64,000 nt of DNA from contig NZ_CP120653.1 of assembly GCF_030545015.1 (NCBI RefSeq), forward strand, positions 2,170,001 through 2,234,000. The letters run 5' to 3'. The DNA comes from Myroides sp. JBRI-B21084. Its GTDB lineage: Bacteria; Bacteroidota; Bacteroidia; Flavobacteriales; Flavobacteriaceae. The notes under the pieces are model-generated. The model was not told the origin of the DNA and did no database searches. It worked only from the letters and a program-made list of their open reading frames with translations. The position numbers were made by a program, and so were the translations under genes. Below, piece after piece: positions 45,656-54,914 of the stretch. Each line of letters starts with the position of its first letter. Position 1 is the stretch's first letter.

Positions 45656-48082
45656 ATGAAAATTGAAACAACTGTTTTAGCAAAGGTTTTGCAAGTTACC
45701 CAAGCTGTTTTGGCTGAAGACATTATAGTACTTGACATTTCGGTTGATTCACGTTCGTTGCGCAATAATGCCAACACTCTTTTCTTTGCTTTAAAAGGCA
45801 ATCACCATAATGCACATAATTATGTTGCCGATTTGTATAGTAAAGGCGTGCGTTATTTTGTGGTTTCTGAAACGGTTTCATTACCTACAGATGCGGTTGT
45901 TTTTTATGTAAATGATACCTTGCGTGGGTTGCAAAATTTTGTAGCATTTTATCGCAAAAAATATACTTTTCCTGTAATAGGTGTAACGGGTAGTAATGGC
46001 AAGACTATAGTAAAAGAATGGTTAAACCAGTTGCTGTTACCTTTTTACAACATTATTAAAAGTCCTAAAAGTTACAATTCGCAAGTAGGTGTGCCTTTAT
46101 CGGTTATTGCTATTAATGACGAGCATAATTTAGGAATTTTTGAGGCGGGTATTTCTCAGGTAAATGAAATGGATTTTCTTGAAGCCGTTATACAACCTAC
46201 CATTGGAATTTTAACGAACATTGGTCCAGCACATAACGAAGGGTTTGCATCGAAAGAAGAAAAATTACAAGAAAAATTAAAACTTTTTAAAAACGCAAAT
46301 GTTTTAATTAGTGAAAATACAGAATTAATAAGTGCTAATAAGCCTAAAAACATACAATGGTTTAATTGGAGTTTTAGCGAAAATGCAAACGTACAGTTTA
46401 AAAAATTGAATGCTGTTTTAATTGTAACATACAACCAAAACACATTTAATGTAAAACTGCCTTTTACCGATTTAGCATCGGTTGAAAACATAGCAACATG
46501 CATTACCACTTTGTTGTTTTTAAATGTTGATATTGATTACATAACGCAAGCAATTTCACAATTACAAACGGTGCAAATGCGTTTACAAGTAAAAAAAGGC
46601 ATTAACGATTCTTTATTGATAGACGATAGTTACAGCAGCGATTATCAATCGTTAAAAATAGCGCTCGATTTTTTAGAGCAGCAAAAAACGCATCAACAAA
46701 AAACAGTAATCCTGTCAGATATTTTTCAAAGCGGTTTTACACCGGAGGTATTGTATCAAAAAGTAGGACAATTGCTTAACCAAAATCATGTGAATAGGGT
46801 AATTGGTATCGGTTCAAAAATTAGTTCGTACTTAAAAAACACTCCACAATTTCAAAGTTATCCTGATACCGAAACTTTTTTGAGCAATTTTAATTTAAAG
46901 GCATTCAGAAACGAAACTATTTTAATTAAAGGCTCGCGTAGTTTTCAGTTCGAAAAAATTGTTTCAGAATTAGAAGAAAAAACGCACGAAACCGTTTTAG
47001 AGATTAATTTAGACGCTATAAGTCATAACCTTAAATTTTACAAATCAAAACTTAAACCTACCACAAAAACAATGGTTATGGTAAAGGCATTTGGTTACGG
47101 AAACGGCAGTTACGAAATTGCAAAACTATTGGCACACCATAAAGTATCGTATCTTGGAGTAGCTTTTGCCGATGAAGGTGTAGAGCTACGAAAAGCAGGA
47201 ATTAATATACCTATTATTGTTATGAATCCTGAAAAATCGGCTTTTTCAACAATGATTGCCTATAATTTAGAACCCGAAATTTATAATTTGTATGCATTAA
47301 CTACTTTTTTGCAAATTGCCGAATCATTTAACTTGTTTCAATACCCCATTCATTTAAAATTTAATACGGGAATGAATCGTTTAGGATTTGTAAAAAACGA
47401 TTTAAAGCCTTTAATAGATTTATTACAAAACACTAATTTGGTGAAAGTAACCAGTATGTTTTCGCACTTGGCTACCAGCGACATGCCAGAACAGCAGGAT
47501 TTTACCTTACAACAAATTAATTTGTTTAAAGAATATACCCATTATGTGTGCAGTCAATTGCAAATAAAACCTTTGTTGCATATTTTAAATACATCGGGCA
47601 TTTATAATTTTAGCGAACATCAAATGGATATGGTTCGCGTTGGTATTGGTTTGTATGGCGTGGGTAATAATGCGACCGAAAATGCACAATTACAAAACGT
47701 TGCCACATTAAAATCTACTATTTTACAAATAAACCATGTACCTGTAAACGAATCAGTTGGTTACGGTCGAAGGTTTATCGCTCAAAAAAACAGTAAAATT
47801 GCCACAGTGCCCATTGGTTACGCCGACGGTATTCGCCGAAGTTACGGAAACGGCAAGGGGTATGTTTTAGTTAACAATCAAAAAGCACCTATTGCAGGAA
47901 CTATTTGTATGGATATGTTAATGATTGATGTAACCGATATTGATGTAAATTTAGGTGATGAGGTGCTTATTTTTGGAAACGATTTACGCATAACCGAAGT
48001 TGCAAAGATTTGGGAGACAATTCCTTACGAAGTAATGACAGCTATTTCGCAACGCGTTAAAAGAATTTTTTATAAAGAATAG
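45656..48082 (+). CDS. Bifunctional MurF ligase / alanine racemase
   Basis: An 808-aa fusion of two peptidoglycan enzymes. Residues 1-~445 are a Mur ligase (VTGSNGKTIVKEWL for the ATP loop, SPKSYNSQVGVPLS, FEAGISQVNEMDFLE, DDSYSSDYQSL) that adds D-Ala-D-Ala to the UDP-MurNAc tripeptide. Residues ~450-808 are a PLP-dependent alanine racemase (MVKAFGYGNGS with the Schiff-base Lys, then VGYGRRF and VPIGYADGIRRS) that supplies D-Ala. The fusion is typical of Bacteroidota. The start at 45656 is downstream of a -7 element; an earlier ATG would precede the transcription start. It is monocistronic. Confidence 0.93.
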   Translation: MKIETTVLAKVLQVTQAVLAEDIIVLDISVDSRSLRNNANTLFFALKGNHHNAHNYVADLYSKGVRYFVVSETVSLPTDAVVFYVNDTLRGLQNFVAFYRKKYTFPVIGVTGSNGKTIVKEWLNQLLLPFYNIIKSPKSYNSQVGVPLSVIAINDEHNLGIFEAGISQVNEMDFLEAVIQPTIGILTNIGPAHNEGFASKEEKLQEKLKLFKNANVLISENTELISANKPKNIQWFNWSFSENANVQFKKLNAVLIVTYNQNTFNVKLPFTDLASVENIATCITTLLFLNVDIDYITQAISQLQTVQMRLQVKKGINDSLLIDDSYSSDYQSLKIALDFLEQQKTHQQKTVILSDIFQSGFTPEVLYQKVGQLLNQNHVNRVIGIGSKISSYLKNTPQFQSYPDTETFLSNFNLKAFRNETILIKGSRSFQFEKIVSELEEKTHETVLEINLDAISHNLKFYKSKLKPTTKTMVMVKAFGYGNGSYEIAKLLAHHKVSYLGVAFADEGVELRKAGINIPIIVMNPEKSAFSTMIAYNLEPEIYNLYALTTFLQIAESFNLFQYPIHLKFNTGMNRLGFVKNDLKPLIDLLQNTNLVKVTSMFSHLATSDMPEQQDFTLQQINLFKEYTHYVCSQLQIKPLLHILNTSGIYNFSEHQMDMVRVGIGLYGVGNNATENAQLQNVATLKSTILQINHVPVNESVGYGRRFIAQKNSKIATVPIGYADGIRRSYGNGKGYVLVNNQKAPIAGTICMDMLMIDVTDIDVNLGDEVLIFGNDLRITEVAKIWETIPYEVMTAISQRVKRIFYKE

Positions 48083-48140
48083 TGATATTTTAACATAAAG
48101 TTGTATTTTCGTTTAACAATAAAATTAAAAACAAGTTGAT

Positions 48141-48575
48141 ATGGGATTTTTAAGTGAATTTAAAGAATTTGCCGTTAAAGGTAATGTAATTGATCTTGCA
48201 GTGGGTGTAATTATAGGTGGCGCCTTTGGAAAGATAATTGATAGCGTTGTTAAAGACCTAGTTATGCCGTTAATTTCTGCTATTTTAGGCTCGCCAGATT
48301 TTACAAATATGTATACCGTTCTAAAAGATCCAGCAAATGGTATTAAAGCAGGTATGGCTTTAGCCGATGCTAGAGCAGTAGAAAACGCTGTAGTTTTTGC
48401 TTACGGTAATTTTATAACTGTAGCAATTAATTTTGTTTTGTTAGCTTTTGCTGTATTTTTAATGGTTAAAGGTATCAACCGTTTAAAACGTAAAGAAGAA
48501 CCAGCACCTGCAGCTCCAACAGGACCATCACAAGAAGAATTGTTGGCTGAAATTCGCGATCTATTAAAAAAATAA
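48141..48575 (+). CDS. mscL: Large-conductance mechanosensitive channel MscL
   Basis: A 144-aa channel subunit with the canonical layout: N-terminal amphipathic [20 protein letters not shown], first helix with [22 protein letters not shown], a periplasmic loop, second helix [23 protein letters not shown], and a cytoplasmic [27 protein letters not shown] bundle. Pentamers open under membrane tension to release solutes on hypoosmotic shock. It is monocistronic with a terminator. Confidence 0.96.
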   Translation: MGFLSEFKEFAVKGNVIDLAVGVIIGGAFGKIIDSVVKDLVMPLISAILGSPDFTNMYTVLKDPANGIKAGMALADARAVENAVVFAYGNFITVAINFVLLAFAVFLMVKGINRLKRKEEPAPAAPTGPSQEELLAEIRDLLKK

Positions 48576-48586
48576 TTTATTTTTAT

Positions 48587-48616
48587 AAAGCTCAATCGTA
48601 AGGTTGAGCTTTTTTT
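48587..48616 (+). terminator. Intrinsic terminator of mscL
   Basis: AAAGCTCAA pairs with TTGAGCTTT and a T run follows. Confidence 0.8.
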
Positions 48617-48632
48617 ACATAAAATTATTGAT

Positions 48633-49556
48633 ATGAAAAAAATTGCACTACTAATTTTGGGCTTAATAAGTATGCAGGTTATTGGGCAAAATAACTACGA
48701 AGCTTTTCAGTACGAAAATAAATTTGGAGTTGTTGAAATAAATACTTTAAATGAGTTTATAGCACCTTCTTACAGCAGTCAAAACGATTTTTTTACCCCA
48801 ATTACTTTAATAGATTATCCCGAATACACTTTTATAAATCGAACAACAGGCGAAAAGCAAACCTACACAACTACTAACGAAGAATTGCGTTTTAATGGCA
48901 TGTATTATATGCATTTTTGTAAAAGCGGTAAAAGTGTTTTTATTTCAAGAGATACAAAAAGTAAAATTACTTTAAATAAAGAATATCGCAATGCAATAGG
49001 AAATGGCAACGATTTATTGGTACAACATAACGGATTGTATGAAGTGTATGCAGAACCTAATTTTAAAACCCCAAAAGTTAAAAATATTAAAGCAAAAAAA
49101 GTTTTTACCGATTTTGTTTTTAGAAAACGTACACAAAAAATTGAATATGTAAATATTTTTTATGGGAACGATGCCGTTTATGTGTACGATAAAAAGTATA
49201 ATTTATTAAAAAAATATCCTTCAAAAGTTGAATATGAATCAAGAATGTTTGATGTAATAGCAGGTGAATTTACAGAAGCAAATCAAAAAAATTTAAATGG
49301 TTACGGTATTGCGCCACGTTATTTTACTGATGAATTTAAAAATGGTTATACTACATTTAAATCAATAGAATATAAAAAAGCTTTTAAAATAAAAGGCGAA
49401 TTTAGAAATAGCAATATTTATGATACTGAAGATTGTATTGTAATAACAGAGAAACAATCCGAAAAAAAATATTCTTTTAAGATTGATTTTGAAAAGAAAC
49501 GCTTTTTATTACCAAAAAAATACCAAGAATTGTTAGAATTAAATTTTGTAGAATAA
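48633..49556 (+). CDS. Secreted protein of unknown function
   Basis: A 307-aa protein with a signal peptide ending near VIGQ (residue 18). It is rich in charged and aromatic residues and has repeated short strand-turn units (YENKFGVVEINTLNEFIAP, HNGLYEVYAEPNFKTPKVK, YDKKYNLLKKYPSK). No family could be assigned; a beta-propeller or WG-like repeat is possible. It is monocistronic and ends at a terminator shared with the tRNA-Gly cluster. Confidence 0.65.
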   Translation: MKKIALLILGLISMQVIGQNNYEAFQYENKFGVVEINTLNEFIAPSYSSQNDFFTPITLIDYPEYTFINRTTGEKQTYTTTNEELRFNGMYYMHFCKSGKSVFISRDTKSKITLNKEYRNAIGNGNDLLVQHNGLYEVYAEPNFKTPKVKNIKAKKVFTDFVFRKRTQKIEYVNIFYGNDAVYVYDKKYNLLKKYPSKVEYESRMFDVIAGEFTEANQKNLNGYGIAPRYFTDEFKNGYTTFKSIEYKKAFKIKGEFRNSNIYDTEDCIVITEKQSEKKYSFKIDFEKKRFLLPKKYQELLELNFVE

Positions 49557-49588
49557 AAAAACCTCATCTTTTGATGAGGTTTTTTTAT
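49555..49588. terminator. Bidirectional intrinsic terminator
   Basis: AAAAAACCTCATC pairs with GATGAGGTTTTTT, lying between the secreted protein gene and the minus-strand tRNA-Gly genes. Confidence 0.85.
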
Positions 49589-49596
49589 GTTTCAAG

Positions 49597-49669
49597 AGCG
49601 GAAGACGAGGGTCGAACTCGCGACATTCAGCTTGGAAGGCTGACGCTCTACCAACTGAGCTACTTCCGC
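49597..49669 (-). tRNA. tRNA-Gly (anticodon TCC), copy 3 in transcription order
   Basis: Acceptor GCGGAAG/CTTCCGC, anticodon loop CTTCCAA, T arm GCGAGTTCGACCCTCGT. CCA is not encoded. Confidence 0.95.
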
Positions 49670-49706
49670 GTTTTACAATTTTTAAATCTTTGTTTGATTT
49701 TCCAAG

Positions 49707-49779
49707 AGCGGAAGACGAGGGTCGAACTCGCGACATTCAGCTTGGAAGGCTGACGCTCTACCAACTGAGCTACTTCCGC
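49707..49779 (-). tRNA. tRNA-Gly (anticodon TCC), copy 2
   Basis: Same sequence as its neighbours. The three copies repeat with a 109-110 bp period including similar linkers. Confidence 0.95.
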
Positions 49780-49815
49780 ATTTACGATTTTTAAATCTTC
49801 GTTTGATTTTCCAAG

Positions 49816-49888
49816 AGCGGAAGACGAGGGTCGAACTCGCGACATTCAGCTTGGAAGGCTGACGCTCTACCAACTGAGCTACTTCCGC
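49816..49888 (-). tRNA. tRNA-Gly (anticodon TCC), copy 1
   Basis: First gene after the promoter at 49927-49959; sequence as in the other two copies. Confidence 0.95.
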
Positions 49889-49926
49889 AATTACAATTTT
49901 TAAATCTTTGTTTGATTTTGTGATTG

Positions 49927-49959
49927 CAAATATAGTTATTAAAAAATATGTAAAGCAAA
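49927..49959 (-). promoter_or_regulatory. Promoter of the tRNA-Gly cluster
   Basis: On the minus strand: TTTG (49959 to 49956), 21 bp, TATATTTG (49934 to 49927). It has the same spacing as rRNA promoters P1 and P2. Confidence 0.7.
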
Positions 49960-50083
49960 TTTTTTTTACAGTTTTTTTTATAGGTTTTTTACTTTAAATA
50001 TAACATGTAAAAAATCAGTTTTTTAGCAATTAAATAATTTTAAAAAATAGCACTTTTATAATTTAATTAAATATTAACATTAA

Positions 50084-50118
50084 TTAGTTCGGTAACTACC
50101 GAACTAAAATTACTTTTG
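50084..50118 (+). promoter_or_regulatory. Palindromic operator and -7 element of the efflux operon
   Basis: TTAGTTCGGTA (50084-50094) and TACCGAACTAA (50097-50107) form a perfect 11-2-11 palindrome. The -7 element TACTTTTG is at 50111-50118, so a bound repressor would sit over the -33 region. The first gene downstream encodes a MarR-like repressor. Confidence 0.7.
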
Positions 50119-50130
50119 TAAAAAAATTAA

Positions 50131-50613
50131 ATGAAGCAGTTTTTAGCTTTAGATCTTTTTAAAGAAATAGCTGAACATTACGAGGTGTTTTATAAACTAC
50201 CCCCACTCACAGCGCGTATTTACACGCTTTTTATTTTTAATACCTGTAAAGATGGTTTAACGTTTGAAGAGCTTGTTGAATTATTTCAGGCAAGTAAAAG
50301 TTCGGTTTCAACCAGCTTACAAGTGTTAATTGAAAACAATTTTATCGAACAAATAAAAAAAGATAATCAACGGAAGCGATTTTTTAGAACAAGTAAAAAT
50401 TTGTTTTTAACTCGTTTAGAAGATGTAGTAAAGCGCTTAAAAAACGAAAAAGAAATCAATATAAAATTAAAAGAATACCGCAAAGTTAACTGCAACGATA
50501 TGTTTAAGCAAGAAGCATTTGATGTGTACATAAACCATTTAAACGACGTAACCTTATCAATAGAAAAAACAATTTTAAACCTAAAACTTTATATAAAACC
50601 AAATGAAGAATAA
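50131..50613 (+). CDS. MarR/GbsR-type winged-helix regulator
   Basis: A 160-aa protein with a central winged helix (LTARIYTLFIFNTCKDGLTF, ASKSSVSTSLQVLIENNFIEQ, RKRFFRTSKN for the wing) and helical flanks for dimerisation. The layout resembles GbsR-like MarR relatives. It is first in the efflux operon, its gene overlaps the adaptor gene by 11 bp, and a perfect palindrome lies in the promoter, so it is probably the local repressor. The inducing compound is unknown. Confidence 0.83.
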   Translation: MKQFLALDLFKEIAEHYEVFYKLPPLTARIYTLFIFNTCKDGLTFEELVELFQASKSSVSTSLQVLIENNFIEQIKKDNQRKRFFRTSKNLFLTRLEDVVKRLKNEKEINIKLKEYRKVNCNDMFKQEAFDVYINHLNDVTLSIEKTILNLKLYIKPNEE

Positions 50614-51757
50614 TACCCTAAAAGCTGTATTTATGGTGTTTTTTACAACTGTTTTTTTTAGTTGTTCTAAAACAAACGAAACACCACAACAAACCGCACC
50701 TGTTTTAGATGTTGTTGCTGCAACAACTAAGGATTTGGTGGGTTACACTACTTTTCCGGCTACAATTCAAGGAAAAATAAATAATGATGTACGTGCTAAA
50801 ATTCAAGGATATATACAAGAAGTGTATGTACACGAAGGGCAACAAGTGCAAAAAAACCAACCGCTTTTTAAATTAGAAGCAAACATGCTTGCCGAAACTG
50901 CAAATGCAGCAAAAGCAGGTATTGCTGTAGCAACGGCTAATGTTAATGCTGCACAGGTTGAAGTTAATAAACTGCAACCTTTGGTACAAAAGAATATTAT
51001 AAGCAACATACAGCTTGAAACTGCAAAGGCAAATTTAGCATCGGCAAAAAGCGTATTGGCTCAAACCAAAGCAAGTTACGCGTCGGCACAAGCTAATGTG
51101 AACTATGCGGTTGTACGTGCGCCAATTAGTGGTATTGTAGGAAAACTACCGTTGAAAAAAGGAAGTTTAGTTGGTCCTGCCGACGCAACTGCTTTAACGT
51201 CTATTTCAGATATTAGTTTAGTTTACGCTTATTTTTCAATGAATGAAAAAGAATATTTTAAGTTTTTAAACGAAACAGCAGGAACAACATTATCAGAAAA
51301 AATTAAAAATTTACCACAAGTAGATCTGCAATTAGCAGATGGTAGTATTTATAGCGAAAAGGGAAAAATTGAAACCGTTACAGGTCAAATTGATGCTGCT
51401 ACAGGTACGGTTCAATTTCGTGTAGCCTTTGCAAATCCTAATAAATTATTAAGTAATGGCAACAGTGGTACCATACGTTTACCTAAAAAATACACAAATG
51501 TTTTAGTGGTGCCCGAAGTAGCATCGTATGAACAACAAGGTAAAGTTAATGTGTATAAAGTACGTAACGATACCGCATTTTCTACGGTTATTAATGTTAC
51601 CGATAGAGTAAACAATTTAATAATTGTTAAAGATGGTATAAATGCGGGCGATGTAGTTGTGGTTAGTGGTGTAGGAACTTTAAAAAATAAAACAGCCATT
51701 AAACCTAAAAAAGTTCATTTTGATACTATTGCAAACGCAATAAAACCAATTTTTTAA
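50603..51757 (+). CDS. RND efflux periplasmic adaptor lipoprotein
   Basis: A 384-aa membrane fusion protein. It has a lipoprotein signal (VFFSCSKT, Cys about 21), a biotinyl-lipoyl-like half (VRAKIQGYIQEVYVHEGQQV), an alpha-hairpin (~95-170), the second lipoyl half (VRAPISGIVGKLPLKKGSLV), and beta-barrel domains (LQLADGSIYSEKGKIE and FRVAFANPNKLLSNGNSGTI). It links the inner membrane pump to the outer membrane channel. It is second in a four-gene operon. Confidence 0.93.
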   Translation: MKNNTLKAVFMVFFTTVFFSCSKTNETPQQTAPVLDVVAATTKDLVGYTTFPATIQGKINNDVRAKIQGYIQEVYVHEGQQVQKNQPLFKLEANMLAETANAAKAGIAVATANVNAAQVEVNKLQPLVQKNIISNIQLETAKANLASAKSVLAQTKASYASAQANVNYAVVRAPISGIVGKLPLKKGSLVGPADATALTSISDISLVYAYFSMNEKEYFKFLNETAGTTLSEKIKNLPQVDLQLADGSIYSEKGKIETVTGQIDAATGTVQFRVAFANPNKLLSNGNSGTIRLPKKYTNVLVVPEVASYEQQGKVNVYKVRNDTAFSTVINVTDRVNNLIIVKDGINAGDVVVVSGVGTLKNKTAIKPKKVHFDTIANAIKPIF

Positions 51758-51768
51758 TTGAATTTATT

Positions 51769-54700
51769 ATGCTAAAAACCTTTATTGAAAGACCTGTATT
51801 ATCTACAGTAATTTCTATTTTAATAGTTATTTTAGGTGTTTTAGGGTTATCGGTTTTACCCGTAACTCAGTACCCCGACATTGCTCCGCCAACTGTTCAA
51901 GTTGCAGCATCGTATCCAGGTGCAAATGCCCAAACAGTGCTTGAAAGTGTTATTGTTCCTATTGAAGAACAAATTAATGGAGTTGAAGGTATGGATTATC
52001 TTACCTCAACAGCCAGTAACGATGGCTCGGCATCTATACAAATTGTTTTTAAACAAGGTATCGATCCTGATATTGCAGCAGTAAACGTACAAAATAGGGT
52101 AGCACGTGCAACACCATTATTACCTACCGAAGTTACCAGATCGGGCGTTACTACCCAAAAACAGCAAACATCGTCGTTAATGTTTTTATCGTTTTATTCC
52201 GAAAACAAAAATTACGATGCCACGTACATTCAAAATTACATGAATATTAATGTAATCCCCGCATTAAAAAGGGTAAATGGTGTGGGCGATGCAAATGTAT
52301 TTGGTGCTAAAAACTATTCAATGCGTGTGTGGTTAAATCCAACAAAAATGGCAGCGCATGGTTTGGTTCCTGCCGATGTAAGTGCAGCAATAAATGAACA
52401 ATCGTTAGAAGCAGCTGCGGGTCAATTAGGCGAAAATTCAGGAGCCTCGTTTCAATACATCATTAAATACAGTGGTAAATTTAAAACCGAGACACAGTAC
52501 GAAGACATCGTAATAAAATCAATGGATAATGGTCAAGTACTTCGTTTAAAAGATGTTGCCGAAATTGAACTAGGTGCCCAAACTTATGGGGGATATTCTG
52601 AATTAAACGGAAATCCTGCAGTTGCAATGGCAATTTACCAAACACCAGGTTCAAACGCACAAGACATCATTAATGATATTAAAAAAGAATTAGATAAAAT
52701 AGAGAAAAATTTACCCGAAGGTATTAAGTATAAAATCAATTTAGATTCGAACGAATTTTTAGATGCGTCTATAGAAAAAGTAACACATACTTTAATAGAA
52801 GCTTTTATTTTGGTTTTTATTGTAGTTTATATCTTTTTACAAGATTTTCGCTCTACTTTGGTACCGCTTATTGCAGTTCCGGTATCTATAATTGGTACAT
52901 TTTTCTTTTTAAATTTATTTGGATACTCATTAAACCTTCTTACATTATTTGCTTTAGTTTTAGCTATTGGTATTGTGGTTGATGATGCTATTGTGGTGGT
53001 TGAAGCAGTGCATGCCAAAATGGAAGAAACCAAACAAGATGCCACTACAGCTACAAAAAATGCCATGAGCGAAATTTCAGGAGCCATTGTATCAATTACA
53101 TTAGTAATGTGTGCCGTTTTTATACCCGTAACTTTTATAACGGGGCCTACAGGTGTTTTTTACAAGCAATTTGGGGTAACTTTAATTGTAGCAATTGGTA
53201 TTTCGGCATTAAACGCACTAACTTTAAGTCCGGCACTTTGTGCATTGTTTTTAAAGCAACACGGCGATGAACATGGTAAAAAACAAAGTTTTGTTAAACG
53301 CTTTTTTATAGCTTTTAACAACTCATTTAATGCAATGACAAATAAATACGCAAAATCATTTGCATTTTTGTTTAAACATAAATGGGTTACATTTAGTATA
53401 CTAATTGTTTGTTTAGGTATTACCTATTTAGCAAATAAAACTATGCCTGCGGGGTTTGTGCCAAGTGAAGATCGTGGATTTATAATGGGTAATATCGAAT
53501 TGCCTGCGGGTGCATCGGTAGATCGTGTATATAAGTTAGAACGCGCTTTTTCTGAACAAGCCGAAAAAATTCCTGGTATTGAATCGGTAACTGTTATTTC
53601 TGGTCGAAGCATCATTTCGGGTTCGGGTTCAAATTATGGTTTTATGTTAATTAAAATGGAGCCTTTTGCTAAACGAACTACCAACGATAAAGCAACCGAT
53701 GTAGTAATTGGTAAATTGTTTGGTTTGGCTGGGAAAAACTTTCCCGAAGCTAAAATGATCTTTTTTCAACCACCAAGTATTCCAGGGTTTGGTTTCTCGG
53801 GCGGATTTGAATTAAAATTGTTAGATAAATCGGGAGGCGATTTAAAAACGTTTGATAAAACTGCTCAAGAATATATTAATGCGTTAATGCAACGTCCTGA
53901 AATTATGTATGCACAAACACCTTTTAATACCAATTACGCACAATACGAAATTAAGCTAGATATTGTACGTGCTAAACAATCAGGGGTTTCGGTAAGTAAT
54001 ATCTTTTCAGCTTTGCAAGGATATATAGGTGGTAATTATGTAAGTGATTTTACCCGTTTTGGTAAACAATACCGTGTAATGTTACAATCGTTACCAGGTG
54101 ATCGTCAAAATATATCCAGTTTAAATGGTATGTTTGTTCGTACCGCTTCGGGGGCAATGGCACCTTTAAGTCAGTTTGTTACCTTAGAAAAAGTATATGG
54201 TCCCCAATCGGTAAATCGTTTTAACTTGTTTACATCTGCAAACGTATCGGGCGCACCTAAACCAGGCTATTCTTCGGGCGATGCTATTAAAGCAGTACAA
54301 GAAGTAGCCGAACAAAAATTATCAAACAATTACGGAATTGATTTTACAGGTTTAACTCGTGAGGAAATCAACGCAGGATCGCAAACTATACTAATTTTTG
54401 TATTGTGTATTGTGTTTGTATTTTTCATATTAGCAGCTCAGTACGAAAGTTATATGTTGCCATTTGCGGTAATTTTATCGTTACCAACAGGTATTATGGG
54501 GGCGTTTTTATCACAAAAGGTAGCAGGTTTAGAAAACAATATCTATTTTCAAATTGCATTGGTTATGCTTGTTGGGTTGCTTGCTAAAAACGCCATATTA
54601 ATTGTAGAGTTTGCATTGCAACGAAGATTACAAGGCGAAACCATTTTACAAGCAGCAATTGATGGAGCTAAAGCGCGTTTAAGACCTATTTTAATGACTT

Positions 54701-54912
54701 CGTTTGCTTTTATTTTAGGTTTATTGCCTTTGGTTTTTGCAAGTGGTGTTGGTTATATTGGTAATCGTTCAATTGGTACAGGTGCGGCATTTGGGTTGTT
54801 AATAGGTACTGTTTTAGGGGTGTTTGTAATACCTGTTTTGTTTGTGATTTTTCAATCGATACAAGAAAAAATTAAACCTGTAAAATTTAATAAAAAAGCT
54901 TTAGAAGATTAA
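51769..54912 (+). CDS. RND multidrug efflux permease (HAE1 family)
   Basis: A 1047-aa proton-driven pump of standard AcrB length. The N-terminal FIERPVLSTVISILIVILGV is the first helix. Proton-relay aspartates appear in helix 4 (LAIGIVVDDAIVVVEAV), and the later motif GLLAKNAILIVEFA is typical of HAE1. Two large periplasmic loops (~40-335 and ~560-870) match the porter and docking domains. Trimeric pumps of this type expel antibiotics, detergents and dyes. It is third in the operon, 11 bp after the adaptor gene. Confidence 0.96.
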   Translation: MLKTFIERPVLSTVISILIVILGVLGLSVLPVTQYPDIAPPTVQVAASYPGANAQTVLESVIVPIEEQINGVEGMDYLTSTASNDGSASIQIVFKQGIDPDIAAVNVQNRVARATPLLPTEVTRSGVTTQKQQTSSLMFLSFYSENKNYDATYIQNYMNINVIPALKRVNGVGDANVFGAKNYSMRVWLNPTKMAAHGLVPADVSAAINEQSLEAAAGQLGENSGASFQYIIKYSGKFKTETQYEDIVIKSMDNGQVLRLKDVAEIELGAQTYGGYSELNGNPAVAMAIYQTPGSNAQDIINDIKKELDKIEKNLPEGIKYKINLDSNEFLDASIEKVTHTLIEAFILVFIVVYIFLQDFRSTLVPLIAVPVSIIGTFFFLNLFGYSLNLLTLFALVLAIGIVVDDAIVVVEAVHAKMEETKQDATTATKNAMSEISGAIVSITLVMCAVFIPVTFITGPTGVFYKQFGVTLIVAIGISALNALTLSPALCALFLKQHGDEHGKKQSFVKRFFIAFNNSFNAMTNKYAKSFAFLFKHKWVTFSILIVCLGITYLANKTMPAGFVPSEDRGFIMGNIELPAGASVDRVYKLERAFSEQAEKIPGIESVTVISGRSIISGSGSNYGFMLIKMEPFAKRTTNDKATDVVIGKLFGLAGKNFPEAKMIFFQPPSIPGFGFSGGFELKLLDKSGGDLKTFDKTAQEYINALMQRPEIMYAQTPFNTNYAQYEIKLDIVRAKQSGVSVSNIFSALQGYIGGNYVSDFTRFGKQYRVMLQSLPGDRQNISSLNGMFVRTASGAMAPLSQFVTLEKVYGPQSVNRFNLFTSANVSGAPKPGYSSGDAIKAVQEVAEQKLSNNYGIDFTGLTREEINAGSQTILIFVLCIVFVFFILAAQYESYMLPFAVILSLPTGIMGAFLSQKVAGLENNIYFQIALVMLVGLLAKNAILIVEFALQRRLQGETILQAAIDGAKARLRPILMTSFAFILGLLPLVFASGVGYIGNRSIGTGAAFGLLIGTVLGVFVIPVLFVIFQSIQEKIKPVKFNKKALED

Positions 54913-54914
54913 TT

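Noticed and set aside
49597..49888. CRISPR-like array of about 110-bp repeats
   Set aside because: The repeats are three tRNA-Gly genes with similar linkers.
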